This document shows positions 12,360 through 12,668 of a stretch of DNA of 12,668 nt, piece by piece; positions within the stretch are counted from its first letter, which is position 1; every line of letters starts with the position of its first letter. The position numbers and the translations under genes are program-made. The notes under the pieces are model-generated. The model worked only from the letters and a program-made list of their open reading frames with translations, made no database searches and was not told the origin of the DNA. Origin of the DNA: CBDVBD01 sp965372135 (GTDB taxonomy: Bacteria > Electryoneota > RPQS01 > CBDVBD01); contig CBDVBD010000091.1 of NCBI GenBank assembly GCA_965372135.1, positions 1 through 12,668 of the forward strand, in the 5' to 3' direction.

Positions 12360-12668
12360 ATGCCCTTTATCCAAATCCTTCGCCCTTATCAGTGGTCGAA
12401 GAATCTAATCCTTTTCGTTGCGATCTTGTTCTCACCTACTCAGATTGCAAAAGATCCTGCGGCATGGTCAAAAATCATCCAAGCTTTCGCTGCATTCTGC
12501 CTGATGTCCAGCGCGGTATATATCCTAAACGATATCTTCGACCTGAAAAATGACCGAGTACACCCTGAAAAAAGTAAACGTCCGCTGCCGTCTGGTAAAA
12601 TGTCCATCCCAACCGCCTGGATCTATGACATAGCCATCGTAATTACATCCCTGATCTGGGGGTTCAGT
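12360..12668 (+). CDS. UbiA-family prenyltransferase, decaprenyl-phosphate phosphoribosyltransferase-like (partial, cut by window end)
   Basis: 103 codons are present and the frame is open at the window end; family members run to about 290-300 residues. The start MPFIQILRPYQWSKN and the first Asp-rich motif NDIFDLKNDRVHPEKSKRPL (57-76, with Asn57, Asp58, Asp61, Asp65, Arg66) are typical of the Rv3806c-like branch. That branch joins phosphoribosyl pyrophosphate to a polyprenyl phosphate, a step towards decaprenylphosphoryl ribose or arabinose. Two hydrophobic segments (about 15-28 and 38-56) precede the motif and another starts near 87. An aromatic-acceptor prenyltransferase is less likely given the HPEKSKRPLPSG ending. 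The genes that would confirm the pathway lie beyond the window. No strong ribosome site is seen. Confidence 0.85.
   Translation, partial: MPFIQILRPYQWSKNLILFVAILFSPTQIAKDPAAWSKIIQAFAAFCLMSSAVYILNDIFDLKNDRVHPEKSKRPLPSGKMSIPTAWIYDIAIVITSLIWGFS

Overview
The window reads as a bacterial chromosome fragment of intermediate G+C, with 13 genes plus one truncated gene, all on the + strand. The Asp-for-His variant of the YbeY metal motif, frequent TTG/GTG starts and the mix of families suggest the FCB side of the bacterial tree (for example Neomarinimicrobiota, Calditrichota or a related candidate phylum). This placement rests on memory of the families and is weak. The first ~330 bases look foreign: they encode an A+T-richer, Bacteroidetes-like lipoprotein start of a GH127-type glycosidase that stops abruptly at ybeY. 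That join may be an assembly chimera or a real insertion or deletion.

Layout. Bases 34-351 hold the truncated GH127 start. A housekeeping run follows: ybeY (348-782), a CorC/HlyC-type CBS membrane protein (863-2158), a small protein resembling half of a GT9 glycosyltransferase (2183-2752), a large radical SAM protein fused to a DUF2344 domain (2762-5347), mazG (5359-6129) and hflX (6131-7402). From 2183 to 7402 the gaps are only 1-11 bases, so this is probably one operon. A hairpin-plus-T-run terminator closes it near 7518-7544.

Polyamine locus, 7645-11190. An XRE-cupin regulator is followed by speD (SAM decarboxylase), a pyruvoyl-dependent arginine decarboxylase, speE (spermidine synthase) and speB (agmatinase). 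Together they cover arginine -> agmatine -> putrescine -> spermidine, with decarboxylated SAM supplied by SpeD. Both decarboxylases are small self-cleaving pyruvoyl enzymes, and their genes overlap by ATGA. The 242-base leader before the regulator contains a sigma70-like promoter, four copies of an AGCAGTTTA-type half-site arranged as two inverted repeats, and an 11-bp perfect hairpin. A 418-base palindrome-rich gap separates the decarboxylase pair from speE-speB. A 12-base word, AATAGCCCTATT, next to a TTGACA, occurs in both gaps and is a candidate shared control site.

Right end. After a 246-base gap come a PHP-family phosphoesterase (11437-12312) and the first 103 codons of a UbiA-family prenyltransferase of the decaprenyl-phosphate phosphoribosyltransferase type, cut by the window edge.

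No rRNA, tRNA, CRISPR array, transposase gene or phage gene was seen. The enzymes belong to known families. The less-explained parts are the regulator with its repeated sites, the two repeat-rich gaps, the unassigned 189-residue protein and the radical SAM/DUF2344 fusion.
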